Assembly: GCA_013398615.1 (NCBI GenBank)
Contig: VZSR01003282.1
Location: 1,387,986-1,451,985, forward strand
Direction of reading: 5' to 3'
DNA length: 64,000 nt
Source: Brachypodius melanocephalos
Lineage: Eukaryota; Chordata; Aves; Passeriformes; Pycnonotidae
Shown: positions 1 through 10,636 of the stretch, piece by piece
How the letters are laid out: every line of letters starts with the position of its first letter
Position numbering within the stretch: the first letter of the stretch is position 1
Translations under genes and position numbers: made by a program
The notes under the pieces: model-generated
The model's database searches: none
The model's input: the letters and a program-made list of their open reading frames with translations, nothing else
What the model was told of the DNA's origin: nothing

Positions 1-75
1 ACAAAGGGCTGGAGCAGGGCTATTGTACACAACTCAGAGGTGCCCAGGGCTCAGGATTTTTGTCACCTGTGTTAC

Positions 76-227
76 CTGTTCAAAGTTGGAGGGCAGGTGA
101 GTCCCCAGTCTCATCAGTAAATACCACCACACCTCCAGCTTGGTCAGTGCCAGAGCCTCTGTCCTCACGTGGATGGAGCTCAGGGGCTGCATCAGCAGTT
201 TCAGCCTCTTAGCACTGCACAGAATGT
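76..227 (-). CDS. RIF1: RIF1 coding exon 9 (last one inside the window)
   Basis: 152 nt between CTCCCAG and GTAAC, ending in phase 0 after residue 386. It encodes ILCSAKRLKLLMQPLSSIHV, LTKLEVWWYLLMRLG and the end PSNFEQ. Bases 1-75 are intron; the next exon lies outside the window. Confidence 0.95.
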
Positions 228-3200
228 CTGGGAGATCAAAAAAAGGTGCACTTTAAACAATACAAATAATTACATCACAGCCCTACAAAATTTGATTCAA
301 CCATTACATTTTCCCCCAATGTATTTTAGCTTCGAATTCAATCGCCAGTAATTCGTAAAACTCAACCTCACCAACTTTTCAAATTCTCTTACTGTTCTAA
401 TTATTGCCTAGAACAACTCTGGAAAAAGCAAGTATTTATTTTCAAGTATTTCAATATTCCAAGTTAAACTTTCTGAATTCCAACCTGACCCATTTTGGGA
501 TTCTGTGGTGAACAGAATTTTGCTTGCTCTGTTAGGTCCCATCTGCTCCAGGGAAAAGGAAAATCAGAGTTTTCTCTCCAGAACACAGAGAAGTACAGTC
601 AAGGTAAAAAAATTTGTATTTCGACACAGGGTGGACTAAAAACTTGTCTAGATCTAGGTTATATCTGTAAAACAACTTTTTTAACACCTCTGGAATCCTC
701 AAGTGTTGCCTTTCTCCAGTTAAACCACACCATCAAAAGTAAAATATACAGAATGTTTTATTCTCTATTTCAATGCTATTTGGATCAATTATAGGACTAC
801 AAAACATGATTTCCTAATTTTGTTCTCTTTCTAGCACTCCCAGCAGAAAAATTAGGATAGAACAAATGATTAAATGATTTCCTTGCCTCAAAAAGAAAAC
901 AAGAAAAAAAAACCAGCAAAGAAACCCAAAAAAACCTTCTATTTCCTCAAAAAGAAAACAGAACAAGGAAAAAAAAAAAAAACAACAAAGAAACAAAACT
1001 TCCATTTCCTCCAAAAGAAAACAAAACAAGAAAAAAAACAACAAAGAAACCCAAACCCTTGAATTTCTGCACACACACAATGAATTTTTACGCACCATTC
1101 TGCGGTAAACAAATAACACATTGAATATTAACAGATTTTTTTTCCCCAGTTATGTAATAAAATAGGCAAAACAAGTCAGGTTAAATATGGGGTTTTTTTT
1201 TTTAAATCTACCTGGATTCAGAGCAAAATTATCGATGAGGCTCTTCCACGCGATGAAGGCGATTTTCTTCACCACGGGGGAGCCGCTGCGGAAGCCCAGC
1301 TCCTCCAGCTGCAGCAGGGAGTTGATGAAGCTGCCACTGCGGTGCAGGGTCTGAGCAGGGAGAAAATTCACAGTTCAAGAGGTTCCTGCTGCTCAAAACC
1401 CTCCTTTTTTTCTGCAGGTTTGGGGGTTTTTTTGCCTTTCTGCTTACCTTGCCCAGCAATCTGACAAACAGGGGCCACAGCTTCAGCACGAAGGTCTCGT
1501 TTTTGGCGGAGAACAATTTCTGAAGTTCGGAAATTAATTTCTGCAGAGAGTAAGGAAGAAAGGGAATTTCTACAAGGAATAGATTTAAAATACATTAAAA
1601 AAACAAACTACACAGACCAATGTCTGGGGACATAACCAATCTGTTTCTACATCAGAAGGATTTCATCCTGTACCACACAGCACTTGCTACCACCTGATTC
1701 TATTTTAGTTGACATTTCTGTTATTTTGACTGTGGCAACCAATAAAGCAAAATCCATTTCTTCAAATATTTGCATTTCCACCAACTCTAAAGTCAAAACA
1801 CACCCTGACCCCAAGCATCACCTTGTTTAGTTGGGGTTTTTGGCTTTTTTTTTTTTAGCAGAGAATAAATAAGCCAAGTAAGCCCAGTCCTGGAAGTGAA
1901 GGGGAACATGAAAAGCTTCATCAAAAGCACCAAAGGGCTGCTGCTGCTGCACAGGATGGGGGATCCTACAGCACATGGAAAATGCTGAGTATCCTCTGCT
2001 TTCCTGCCTCCATCTCCACCCTCAGGCCTCCAAATTCTGTCTCTCATCCCTTTTGTTGCTTCTTTTGGTACTTTTTTTGGGCACTTTTTTGCAGTGGTCC
2101 TGTATTTACGTTTCCTTTCATTTTTAGCATTAAAACCACCGGCATCAAGAAGCTGCTGTCGATGGCACAGGAAATCAAATTAATGTCCCCAACACCCCCC
2201 AGCTGCTCCTGCTGAGCAAAGGCCCAGCACTGTCACTCACTGTGGTCATCAGGTGCTCGGTGACAGCTGCCACCTCCTGCTGCTTCTGCAGGAGCAGTGG
2301 CATCCCCATCTCCAGGGCAGTGGCACCTCTTAACTGCACTTTGTGAGCTGAGTGGACAACCAGGGGGATGATCAGCTTTGCCCACCTCACAGCCTCTTCT
2401 CCCATCTGGGCTGGAGCTTGCTCTATTAAGCTGGATCCAAAAAAAAAAAAACCACCCAAAAAATAAGGATTAGATGTCCAATAGACAGCTCAGGCACTCA
2501 AGTTATCTCTATATCATCAATAAATGCTCTAATTCAATCTGTGGTTTAAAGGAAACCATTCCAATTTTTTTTTAATCAGTTGTATTAAAACTGCAAAGTT
2601 CAAGTGTGGTTTCAGATAAAGCTCTCCCAAAGCACAGCAGCCTGACTTGAGAGCCGTCCTTTCTGTTTTATCACAACAATTTGGGGCAAAGGAGCTGAGA
2701 GCCTGACAGGAATGCACAATGTCCAAGGAAAGTTTGGCCATGAAGCATCCCTGGGAGATCCCAGGCAGCTTCCACACACCTGGGAACAACTCCCAGCAGC
2801 TTCTGGAAAAATCCCAAGCCAGGTTTGCACAGACTCCATGAACACTGGCCTGGTCACTGCTGAGATTTTATCTTCCTGTTCCCAAGCTGTCAGAGCACAC
2901 CACGACAAAATTCCACACACCCAAAAAAGGTGCAGAAATGGGAATATCTGCCACATATCCAAGCTAGCCTGGACCTAGAAATCCTGGGATTTTGTCAAGC
3001 TCCCTCTTTTCCCCAGGAAAGTCAAATCCCCATCTCTCCAGTTTATGGAGAATTTGCTGTACTAAGGAAAAGTTCTGCCTCTTTTCAAGGCATTTTATTA
3101 AAGCCAGAGGACAAGAACTGTTTAAAAGAACTATCTGAAATGGATTTGCAGTTCAAACCAGATGCCAAAAGTTTAAGAGAAAACTTTAAAAAAGAGTAAA

Positions 3201-6200
3201 GGTACAAGATCAAAATATTTACTAATACAGAAATTAAATTAACACTAAGTAAAGTTTGAATATTTGAGTTCTGCTGACCAGAACAATGCACTCAACCAAA
3301 GGTTACTAAAAAATCACCTTTACAATAAACAAAGTTACAGGAAGCATTGCAGTAAAATGTGTTGCCATGGGGAGATTTTTAAATAAACCCTCAAATAAAG
3401 GCAGAGAATTTTTCAAGCAGGCAGCTTCTGGAAACAAAATATAAGTGATTTGGGAAGCAGAGGTGAGAGTTAAGAAACAATTCCTAAAAAGCCATTAAAA
3501 ATGAAACCACGTTGTCTAATCTCTGCATCAGAATGATTATATTCTTATTAAAGTAATATTTTTGCAACACTGGAGGAAAACAATCCTTAACATAATAAAC
3601 GTCTCAAAAAGAATTAAAACTTTTATTCTTCAGTACTTTTAGTGCCACTAAGGTTTTATATGAAGAGTTTTCCCCCGTTAAATAAAGGATGACAAGTGAA
3701 TAGTGCAGAGCACTCACCGGATAATGACATTAAGTGCTTCATATTCAACCACTACAGACTGAACTTCCCCTTTAGTCAGGACTGTTTCCAGGGTGGAGAG
3801 AATATTGGACACCTGAGGAAACAGGAGAACAGAACCCAAAGACAAATAATTCCATGAGCAGCTGGAATTGTGACATTTCATTTTCCAGGGTTATGCCAAA
3901 TCTGGTTTTAAACTGAAATATTGACAACTTTTCTCCCCTGTGATGTTTCATTGCTTTCTGATAGAGCTGCTCACATTGCAGCTTTCCCCTCGAGGAAAGC
4001 AATGATTTTTGGCTCAGGATTGATCCTAAGAATTGAATCGATCAATTCCATGAATTGATACTTGGCTGTCAGATTTGAGGGGGAAACAACTTTCGGGTTC
4101 AAAAGCCACCAAGGGGAGAGCGACAAAAAATTTGCCTCCTCTCCCAAAATGAAAAATGAAGGAACTCACCTTCTTTTTCATCATTTCTCTCTGTGAGGAA
4201 CGAGGCCACCAGCAGAACAGTGAAGGAACTCACCTCCTTTTGAACAATTTCTGGAGGAAACGCCTGCTTGGAGATGACCCAAAGTGCCCGAGTGCGAGTG
4301 TTTTTGTCCGAGGATTTCACAGCAACGCTGTTCACTGCTGCCAGCAAATCCTGGATTTCAGTGGCTGAAACAAACACACAAACCCTCAAAATCAACACAC
4401 TCCAGGTCATTCTGCCCACTTAAATTTGCCCAGGATCCATTCAGCTGCAAGCCCCGGTGATTTATTGCTTTAAACATCACTTTGGAGCAGTTTCTCTCCC
4501 ACTGAAGTAGCCAAAAAAAGCCAAAATATTAATATACAAATACCAATAATGCAATGCATCTGTATTACCTTTATAAGAATCCATAAAATTATATGGCAGC
4601 TTTACTTAAATACACCTGGGCTAAAGATTATATATTTAATTATTCAACACTTCTTGGATTTTAAGTGAATTCAGCAGCACTTTGGTCATAGATTGACATA
4701 AATAAATTTATATTTGAGCCTACAAGGGGGTTTTTTTGTTATTAAAGGGGTAAAATTGTAGCTCATTACATAGAAATTAATTAGGTTAATAAAGGACTTA
4801 GATCCAGCTAAGAACACAGGTGGAGAAATCACGCATTCCTTTAAAATCCAAGGGTAAAAAGTCTGATTTATTGCAAATTTGCACTTTGTGGGTGAATGAT
4901 CTCCCAATGAGAGAAATGGAAGGACCCTTGCACCCCTCTCCCCCGATGAAAAGCACACCCAAAGGTGCAGGAGCTGCTTGTGCTCCCTCCCTTTTTAACT
5001 CCCCATTGTTTTCAGGGCTTTGGGATTTATGGAGCCTGACATTCTGTAACAGATCTGTCATTTATCAACCCGTTAGGAAAAAATGAGTTATGAGAGGAAA
5101 GAAAGATACCAGACAGAAATTTTTAAAAGTGCCTCATTCTCACAGGGAATCAGAGGAAATTTTGCATAACAGGAAGGCAGAATACACTGAAAAATTGAGA
5201 AGAACCAAAAGAACCAATTTCAAACAGGAACATCTGCCCTGTTACCAAAACCCTGTGGTTTTTGTTCTCAAAACCAAAACCTTTTGTGCAAGAGATTTGG
5301 CACTTTTTAGGAATGCAGGTCATAGGATTTTGGATTACTTTAGATTAATTTGAAATATTTGGGGCTGGACAAGATGACCTTTAAAGGTCTCTTCCAACTC
5401 AAACCACTCCATGATTTGATGGAACAAAGAAATCTCCAAGAAAAAGCTGGAAAACCTGGAAGAGCTCTACTGTGCACCCCCAAACACCACTCTTTTCCCA
5501 CAAGAATTTTTTTGATCACTAATTCCACACAACTAATTGCTGTACTAATTGCTACCAAAGCATTTAATGAAACTGGAAATTAGTAAAACAGAATTAGTGT
5601 AACAGCATGAGAAATTATCACCATGCTTGTGTACAAGATGTAATTAATTAACTGATCACATTGCTCATATTACAGAAAAAAACTGGTCAAAATATTAATA
5701 AATGCTAAGAAAAACATAAAGAAAGAGCTCCGATGCAGAGATTTATGCTCTCAGTTTGTTTGCTTACCAGATAATTCAGCTGTGTTATTTGAATTAAAAG
5801 TGCAGAATCCCAAGGCCTGCAATGCTGCATTACTGAGCTCCAAGTTTGGGCTGGAAATGTGTGCCTGGAAAAAAGCAAAAAAAACCCAAAAAACCCAACC
5901 CAAATCCACAGAATCTCAGGTTAGAAAAGTAACTGAGGAATATTGAGTTTATTGTCTGAATACAAACACTGCTGGGAGGATTTCAAAAGCAAACACCTGG
6001 TGAAAAACGCACCCATGCAGGAAACCCTCCCTGAATTCTGTACACCCCAAAGCAATAAAACAACTTGCAGGGCTGAAGGCTCTTTTTTTTTCCCTCTGTA
6101 ATTAAAACATCTTTAAGGAAATAAATCCCAAACATCCCAAGCCTTTCACTTTGGCTGTGTATGTTATGTTCTCTCACCTGACTCTCCAATTGTTTTTAAG

Positions 6201-8068
6201 CTTCTAAAACAGGAGGAAAAAATGGCTAAGAACAACCTTTACACTAATCCTTTAAAAACCTTGACATTTACTGCATATTCTGAATTTCTAAGGCAGCCAC
6301 AACACATTCTCTCTTCTGGCTGGGAGATTAGATTTGACTGTGGGACACTGCCTGAACACATCCAAGACCCTGCATTTTATTTTCTTTTTCTGCACTAATT
6401 CCTCATCACCAGAAAGACAATTTTGCAAAAAAAAATCCCTTTCTGCTCTGCACTACCCTATTAAAGGTTGGATTCCACAATCCCAGAGGTCTTTTCCAAC
6501 CTTAATGATTCTGGGACTCCAGAAATGAACTTAAATTTGAGTCTTTCAATGCCTACTGACCTTGCCCACCAATATATATTTTTGTTCATTGAAGTACAAG
6601 AGAACTGAATGGGAAAAACCCATACCTTGAACACTTTGCAGAGTTGAGGGAAGTGTTTCTTGACATCTGCAGTGAATGCTTTGCCTCCTTCACCAGTCAA
6701 GCGGCTGCAAGGAGCAGGAGGGAAAACAAACAATAAACAAACAATATTTACAATTTAAACACTTTGTAGCTGTCTGAACTGTCAACTTCCGACACACAGG
6801 AGAAATCCACACAACACCAAAGGAGTTAAAGTGAATAATGACTCATTTTCTGCCTATAGAACATTTATAAAAATATTTAGGGCTTTCATGTTTTGGTCGG
6901 CTTCTATGAAAACATTCAAATTTAGCATGCGAATTTTAAATGACTTGCTGCAAATGAGGACAACAGAAATGCAGGAGCTGAAAAAGCACTTTCCTCTTAA
7001 GGAAAGGAAAGTTCAGAGCAGTTCCAGAAGGCAGGAAAATCCTGGTTTGACAAGCAGCAAGGATGACTTTGCACATATGTGAGGAATATCCCTGCAGCAA
7101 AGCTGTAATTATCCCAAAAACGTTAATCAGCAGTTTCTCACTGCAAAACCCAAACCGTGGTAAATTCAGTCATCCAGGGACAACCTGAGAAACCTGCTGC
7201 TGCTTAATACTTATATCAGGACTTTTTTTTTTCTTTTTTGCTGTCAGTTATTTCTAGAAACCTGTAAAATCTGATTTCTGAGTAGTTACAGCTTTAAAAG
7301 CCACTGCAGAACTAAAGGGAGACACCGAGAGAAAGAGCTCGTGCCTTTGCACATGAGAAAATCGGAAAGATGCCCGTAAAGGCACAACCTCATGGGCAAG
7401 AAGCACCTTCCAGAAAGAAACGCAATTCAAACAAGCCACGACCGCTCCGAAACCCGAACGAAAAACGCAACTAAAAACTTCGCCTTTCCAACCATAAAGC
7501 CGCAAGCCTTTGCCATTAAAAGAAAGTTATAATTTCCCAGCGTTCTTCACCCACCTCTGATGATCCCCCCCAAGAAATCCAAGAGGGTAGGGAGGCTCTG
7601 GGATGCTCGGAGCCTGGGAAGAAGCGCTCCTTCCTCCCTCCTCTTCCTCTCCTTCCTTCTCTCACTCCTCCCTCGCTCTCCTCCTCCTTCCTGCGCTCCC
7701 TCCCCCCAGCCCCGCGTGTCTCTCGCGGCCTCCCCGCGGCCACGCCGCCCCCAGCGCTGCCTCCCTTATCGCAGCCCGGACAGCACCTCCCGGCTCCCAC
7801 CGCCCTCCCGGCCCGGCCCGAGCCCTCGGGCTCCTCGGGGAACCTCCGCTTCCCTCCGGCAGCGTGCGCGTCCCCCCCGCGCTCACCTGATGATGGTGAG
7901 GTGCGCGTCCGTCAGCTCTCCCGGCGGGGCGGCGGGGTCCTCCAGGGTGTGGAGCAGCGGGCCGAGGCTGAAGCCGGCGGAGGGATCGGGCGCGGCGGGA
8001 TCGGAACCGGCGGGACCGGGAGCGGCGGGACCGGGATCAGGACCGGGATGGGTGCCAGGAGCGCTCAT
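76..8068 (-). CDS. RIF1: RIF1, N-terminal 386 codons (nine exons, continues off the left edge)
   Basis: Large HEAT-repeat nuclear protein that acts with 53BP1 in double-strand break repair choice and with PP1 in replication timing. Seen: nine minus-strand exons with GT-AG borders join in one frame: 8068-7887, 6704-6626, 5864-5768, 4364-4234, 3812-3718, 2430-2241, 1540-1448, 1350-1212 and 227-76. The product closely matches the start of vertebrate RIF1, with hallmark strings such as RTRALWVISKQ, QMGEEAVRWAKL, LRGATALEMGMPLLLQKQQE and IAFIAWKSLIDNFALNP. This part is all alpha-helical HEAT scaffold; the PP1-binding motifs and C-terminal region lie outside the window. The start codon at 8068 is the only in-frame ATG of exon 1 and lies in a CpG island. 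Odd: residues about 4-34 are a Pro/Gly/Ala-rich stretch that human RIF1 lacks as I remember it. TNFAIP6 lies upstream in the same orientation, as in human. Confidence 0.97.
1212..1350 (-). CDS. RIF1: RIF1 coding exon 8
   Basis: 139 nt between GCTCAG and GTAGAT, phase 0 to phase 1. It encodes TLHRSGSFINSLLQLEELGF and IAFIAWKSLIDNFALNP, among the most conserved parts of the RIF1 N-terminal domain. Confidence 0.97.
1448..1540 (-). CDS. RIF1: RIF1 coding exon 7
   Basis: 93 nt between CTGCAG and GTAAGC, in phase 0 at both ends. It encodes KLISELQKLFSAKNETFVLK followed by LWPLFVRLLGK. Confidence 0.96.
2241..2430 (-). CDS. RIF1: RIF1 coding exon 6
   Basis: 190 nt between ATCCAG and GTGAGTG, ending in phase 0. 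It encodes the near-invariant LIEQAPAQMGEEAVRWAKL stretch through GMPLLLQKQQE and VTEHLMTT, part of the HEAT solenoid. Confidence 0.97.
3718..3812 (-). CDS. RIF1: RIF1 coding exon 5
   Basis: 95 nt between CCTCAG and GTGAGT, phase 0 to phase 2. It encodes VSNILSTLETVLTKGE and VEYEALNVIIR. Too short to stand out as an open frame, but it joins exons 4 and 6 exactly. Confidence 0.94.
4234..4364 (-). CDS. RIF1: RIF1 coding exon 4
   Basis: 131 nt between TTTCAG and GAG|GTGAGT, ending in phase 0. It encodes the highly conserved KNTRTRALWVISKQAFPPE helix pair. A near-copy of its donor lies 64 nt further downstream, at 4170 (see findings). Confidence 0.95.
5361..5423 (+). mobile_element. Short CR1 3' tail, sense, in RIF1 intron 3
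   Basis: GGGGCTGGACAAGATGACCT, AAAGGTCTCTTCCAACTCAA and a CCATGATT tail: the standard CR1 end. Confidence 0.75.
5768..5864 (-). CDS. RIF1: RIF1 coding exon 3
   Basis: 97 nt between TTCCAG and GTAAG, phase 0 to phase 1. It encodes AHISSPNLELSNAALQALGF and a short Asn/Ser-rich turn. It matches the human AALQALGF helix. Confidence 0.94.
6463..6516 (+). mobile_element. Short CR1 3' tail, sense, in RIF1 intron 2
   Basis: AAAGGTTGGATTCCACAATC, GAGGTCTTTTCCAACCTTAA and ATGATTCTGGG, a CR1 terminus. Confidence 0.75.
6626..6704 (-). CDS. RIF1: RIF1 coding exon 2
   Basis: 79 nt between a TTGCAG acceptor and a GTATG donor. It completes codon 61 and ends in phase 0. It encodes SRLTGEGGKAFTADVKKHF and the following helix up to KVFK. 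Confidence 0.93.
7887..8068 (-). CDS. RIF1: RIF1 coding exon 1
   Basis: Starts at the ATG read from 8068 and ends at a GTGAG donor (GT at 7886-7885), phase 2. It encodes residues 1-60 plus two bases of codon 61. The first half is Pro/Gly/Ala-rich. The second half (LGPLLHTLEDPAAPPGELTD) matches the human N-terminus. Confidence 0.93.
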
Positions 8069-8250
8069 GGCGGCGGCGCCGCCGCCTCCCCCTCAGCGCG
8101 GCTGCCCCTCAGCCCCGCGCGCCTCCCGCGCTAAGATGGCGGCGCGCGCGGGCCCGGCGGCGCGCGGGCCCCGGCCAATGGGAGCGAGGCCCGGAGATTC
8201 CCGCGCCCCGCGGCCTTCCCGCCCCTCGCCGCTGATTGGCGGGGGGCTTC

Positions 8251-8304
8251 GCGAGGGGCGGGGGGCTGCGCGAGGGGCGGGGCTACGCGAGGGGCGGGGC
8301 CGCC
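8251..8304. repeat. Three-copy tandem repeat of Sp1/GC boxes
   Basis: A unit of about 17-19 bp (GCGAGGGGCGGGG plus a short C/T/A/G linker) is repeated three times upstream of RIF1. Each unit carries a full GC box. Confidence 0.8.
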
Positions 8305-8359
8305 CCGGCACTGAGGGCGCTCGGTCCGAGCCGGGCCCTGAAGCCGCACATGCCGGGAT

Positions 8360-10320
8360 CAGGGAATAGCGGCGGAAAACGGAGGATCATTCATGGCTGG
8401 CTCATGGCCCTGGCCAACACTGTCACTCTGGGTATCCCTGAGAGCGGGGCTCCAAACGCTCCTGGAGCTCTGGCAGCCTTGGGGCCGTAAGCATGTCGTG
8501 GCCAGCCTGGTCAGTCAGTGCTAGCCCACCCTCTGCTGGATGGAAGAACATTTCCCTCATTTCCCACCTAAACCTGCCCTGACACAGCTCCAGCCGTTCC
8601 CTGGCTCCTGCCCCTGGGCACAGAGAGCAGAGAGCGGAGCTGCCCCTCGGGAGGAAGCTGTAGGTCAGCTCACGTGAGGTCAAACCCTAATTAACAACTG
8701 GAAATGAACCTCCAGCTCCATAGGAACCTGCCGGCATAAGCCGGAATTCTCTGAGCTGGGATGTCCCAGCTGGCGGAATGCAGGGGTGAAATAGGAAATC
8801 TCGGCGCTGGCAGCAAATCCAAAGTGTTGGAAAAGCCTGGATGTCCGGGATTGAGCCAGGCCGGAGCAGTCACGGTCATGGCTGAGTCTTTGTCACCTCC
8901 AGGGTTCCCTGTCCTGGGAAGGGTCTCTTCCCCAAAAAATATCCCATGGGGATTCCAGGTATTCCCTGGTTATTCCCTGGTTCTCATCCATATCAACCCA
9001 AGACCTGTCGCTTTCCAGTTAAAGAACAACAACAACAAAAATCCCCACCCCTCGGTCATAAATAAAATATTGACATTCTCCTCGTGCTTTTCCTTATTCT
9101 CTTCCCCATGGACAAATGCTGTTGGTGATGTTGGAAAATGGGAATGCTGTTGTACAACAGGGCACTGCGAACACAAGGTGGCAGGATTAAAAAGCACATT
9201 TTACATAGAATTAAATCCCATAAATGTGGTGATACACATTTTGTGGAGCACGAATAAAGTGTTGGAAATAACCAGGAGAGGAGCTGCAATGTTGTTCTCC
9301 AGTATGGACAGCAAACAGGGTAATATTCCCAGTGAAATTACAATAACAGCTCAGAAATTAAATAAATTTAAACAATTGAGAATTAGGAGAATTGAAGCAA
9401 AGCTGGGGCTGATTAGCTTAAGATCTTCCTTGTGCAAAACCACTCCTGATGAATTCAGGTGATGAGGAACATAAATGCTCCAAAAACCAAAATTCTTAGT
9501 GGGCATCGGATTCCAGCACACCTGGCCAAGAGAAAACACTCAGGAGCAAACTTAAAACTTATTTACTCCTTCCAATTAAAGAAACAAATTAACTCACTGC
9601 AGGCTGGGTGTGATTAGAACAGAGGTAGCTTTAATGCTGCTTCAGTTAAAAACATCTGGAGAAGGATTTCAGTTCAGCAATTTCAAACGAGGACAGTCCT
9701 AAACCCGTGTAAACAACGTCCAACACCTCGGTGGTGTCTTCTGACACAGTGAGAAAAGTTCCTCCCGCTGCTTCATCCCACCACTTTTATTCTCATTATG
9801 AAGTAATTCCTTTAATTCTTTACTTAGAGGAGTGAAAGGACTTCCAGAGCTCTTCCCTGGATGAGGAAACCCTGACAGAATCCATCCTGCTCGAGTTGAA
9901 AATAAAATGAAAGTGTGGATCCAGCTGATGCTGTGCTCTCCGTGCTGCTTCCCAATCTTCACCTGGGCCATCCACGAGATGGATCTTTGTGTCTTAAAAA
10001 GAAGCGGGCACTGAAGGCCCTTAGAGGTCAAGAAAATCAATTTAAAAAAGAAAATAATGTGTAGGGAAGAGGGGGGAAAAAAAAGGCAAGTCTAAAAAAT
10101 AAATATGTGGAAATCAAGGGAAGTAAGGAGAGAGGAGCCTGTTAAATTTCAAAATAATCGGAACAAAAAGTTTGTTCAAGTGGTGCAAGAAGTGAGGAGA
10201 AGGAGCTGTTTATATAGAAAAATAATTTTTTAAAAGTCTTTGGTAGCAACGAATCCTTCAGATTTTTTACAGTACTTTTGTCTTCTAAAAATATATTTTC
10301 CTATTACCCACATAAGCATA
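8360..10320. other. Spacer between RIF1 and TNFAIP6
   Basis: Separates the RIF1 promoter from the 3' end of TNFAIP6. It contains a CR1 remnant (about 8425-8665) and AT-richer unique DNA. A 233-codon plus-strand open frame from 8761 to 9462 has no recognisable domain and crosses AT-rich non-coding-looking sequence, so I do not call it a gene. Confidence 0.6.
8425..8665 (-). mobile_element. CR1 LINE fragment, antisense, upstream of RIF1
   Basis: Shares GGGGCTCCAAACGCTCCTGG, CCTGACACAGCTCCAGCCGT and CCTCGGGAGGAAGCTGTAGG with the 43.6-kb copy. It borders the RIF1 CpG island. Confidence 0.65.
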
Positions 10321-10345
10321 TTTTATAATTTATTCCCAAGCGAAG
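10105..10345. repeat. Repeat copy A, downstream of the TNFAIP6 stop codon
   Basis: Matches 12,788-13,030 in direct orientation at roughly three bases in four. Shared landmarks are GAAATCAAGG, GAGCCTGTTAAATT, GAGGAGAAG, TCTTTGGTAGCAACGAATCC and GATTTTTTA. It may be a dispersed repeat (possibly an LTR) or a local duplication; family not recognised. Confidence 0.7.
10329..10334 (-). terminator. TNFAIP6: Candidate TNFAIP6 poly(A) signal
   Basis: AATAAA on the minus strand, about 140 nt after the stop codon; first canonical signal downstream. It lies in a repeat copy, and longer 3'UTRs are possible. Confidence 0.4.
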
Positions 10346-10472
10346 TTTCTTACCGAAACACAAAAAAACCAAAGATGGAAAAACTCGGGAAGGGATGGAG
10401 AAAACCCCTTAATCCGAAGACACAAATATCTGAGTTGGGGATGGTCTAAACCACTTTTCTGGCTGATTATTC

Positions 10473-10636
10473 TCACATAATCCCGAATTTTCCTGCCAAA
10501 AAGTTGTTTTTCCCTTGGGCTGTGGCGTTCCTGCCCTCCCCTGCCCTGGCAGGAGCGTCCAGGGTTGTGTATCTGAGCTGGAATCCTCCAGCGGTCACCG
10601 AGGCGTCCGTCAGGAACTTCAGCGTCATCACATTCC
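10473..10636 (-). CDS. TNFAIP6: TNFAIP6 coding exon 6 (CUB end and C-terminus)
   Basis: 164 nt including TGA at 10475-10473, after a CCCAAG acceptor. It encodes GNVMTLKFLTDASVTAGGFQ (includes D232) and a variable tail ending NNFLAGKFGIM. Human ends in the same NFLAGRF-type motif. Confidence 0.97.

Larger units (their letters stand above)
7640..8350 (-). promoter_or_regulatory. RIF1: RIF1 CpG-island promoter with GC boxes and CCAAT boxes
   Basis: GC- and CpG-rich stretch covering RIF1 exon 1 and its upstream side. Upstream of the start codon are a CCAAT box (GGCCAATGGG near 8173), an inverted one (GATTGGCGG near 8234) and three GGGGCGGGG-type Sp1 boxes in a short tandem repeat at about 8251-8303. 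There is no TATA box near the start, which fits a housekeeping promoter. The transcription start is not resolved. Confidence 0.75.

Noticed and set aside
8761..9462. 233-codon plus-strand frame downstream of the RIF1 promoter
   Set aside because: Composition changes midway, there is no known domain and it crosses AT-rich sequence. A divergent non-coding transcript from the RIF1 promoter is possible but not shown.
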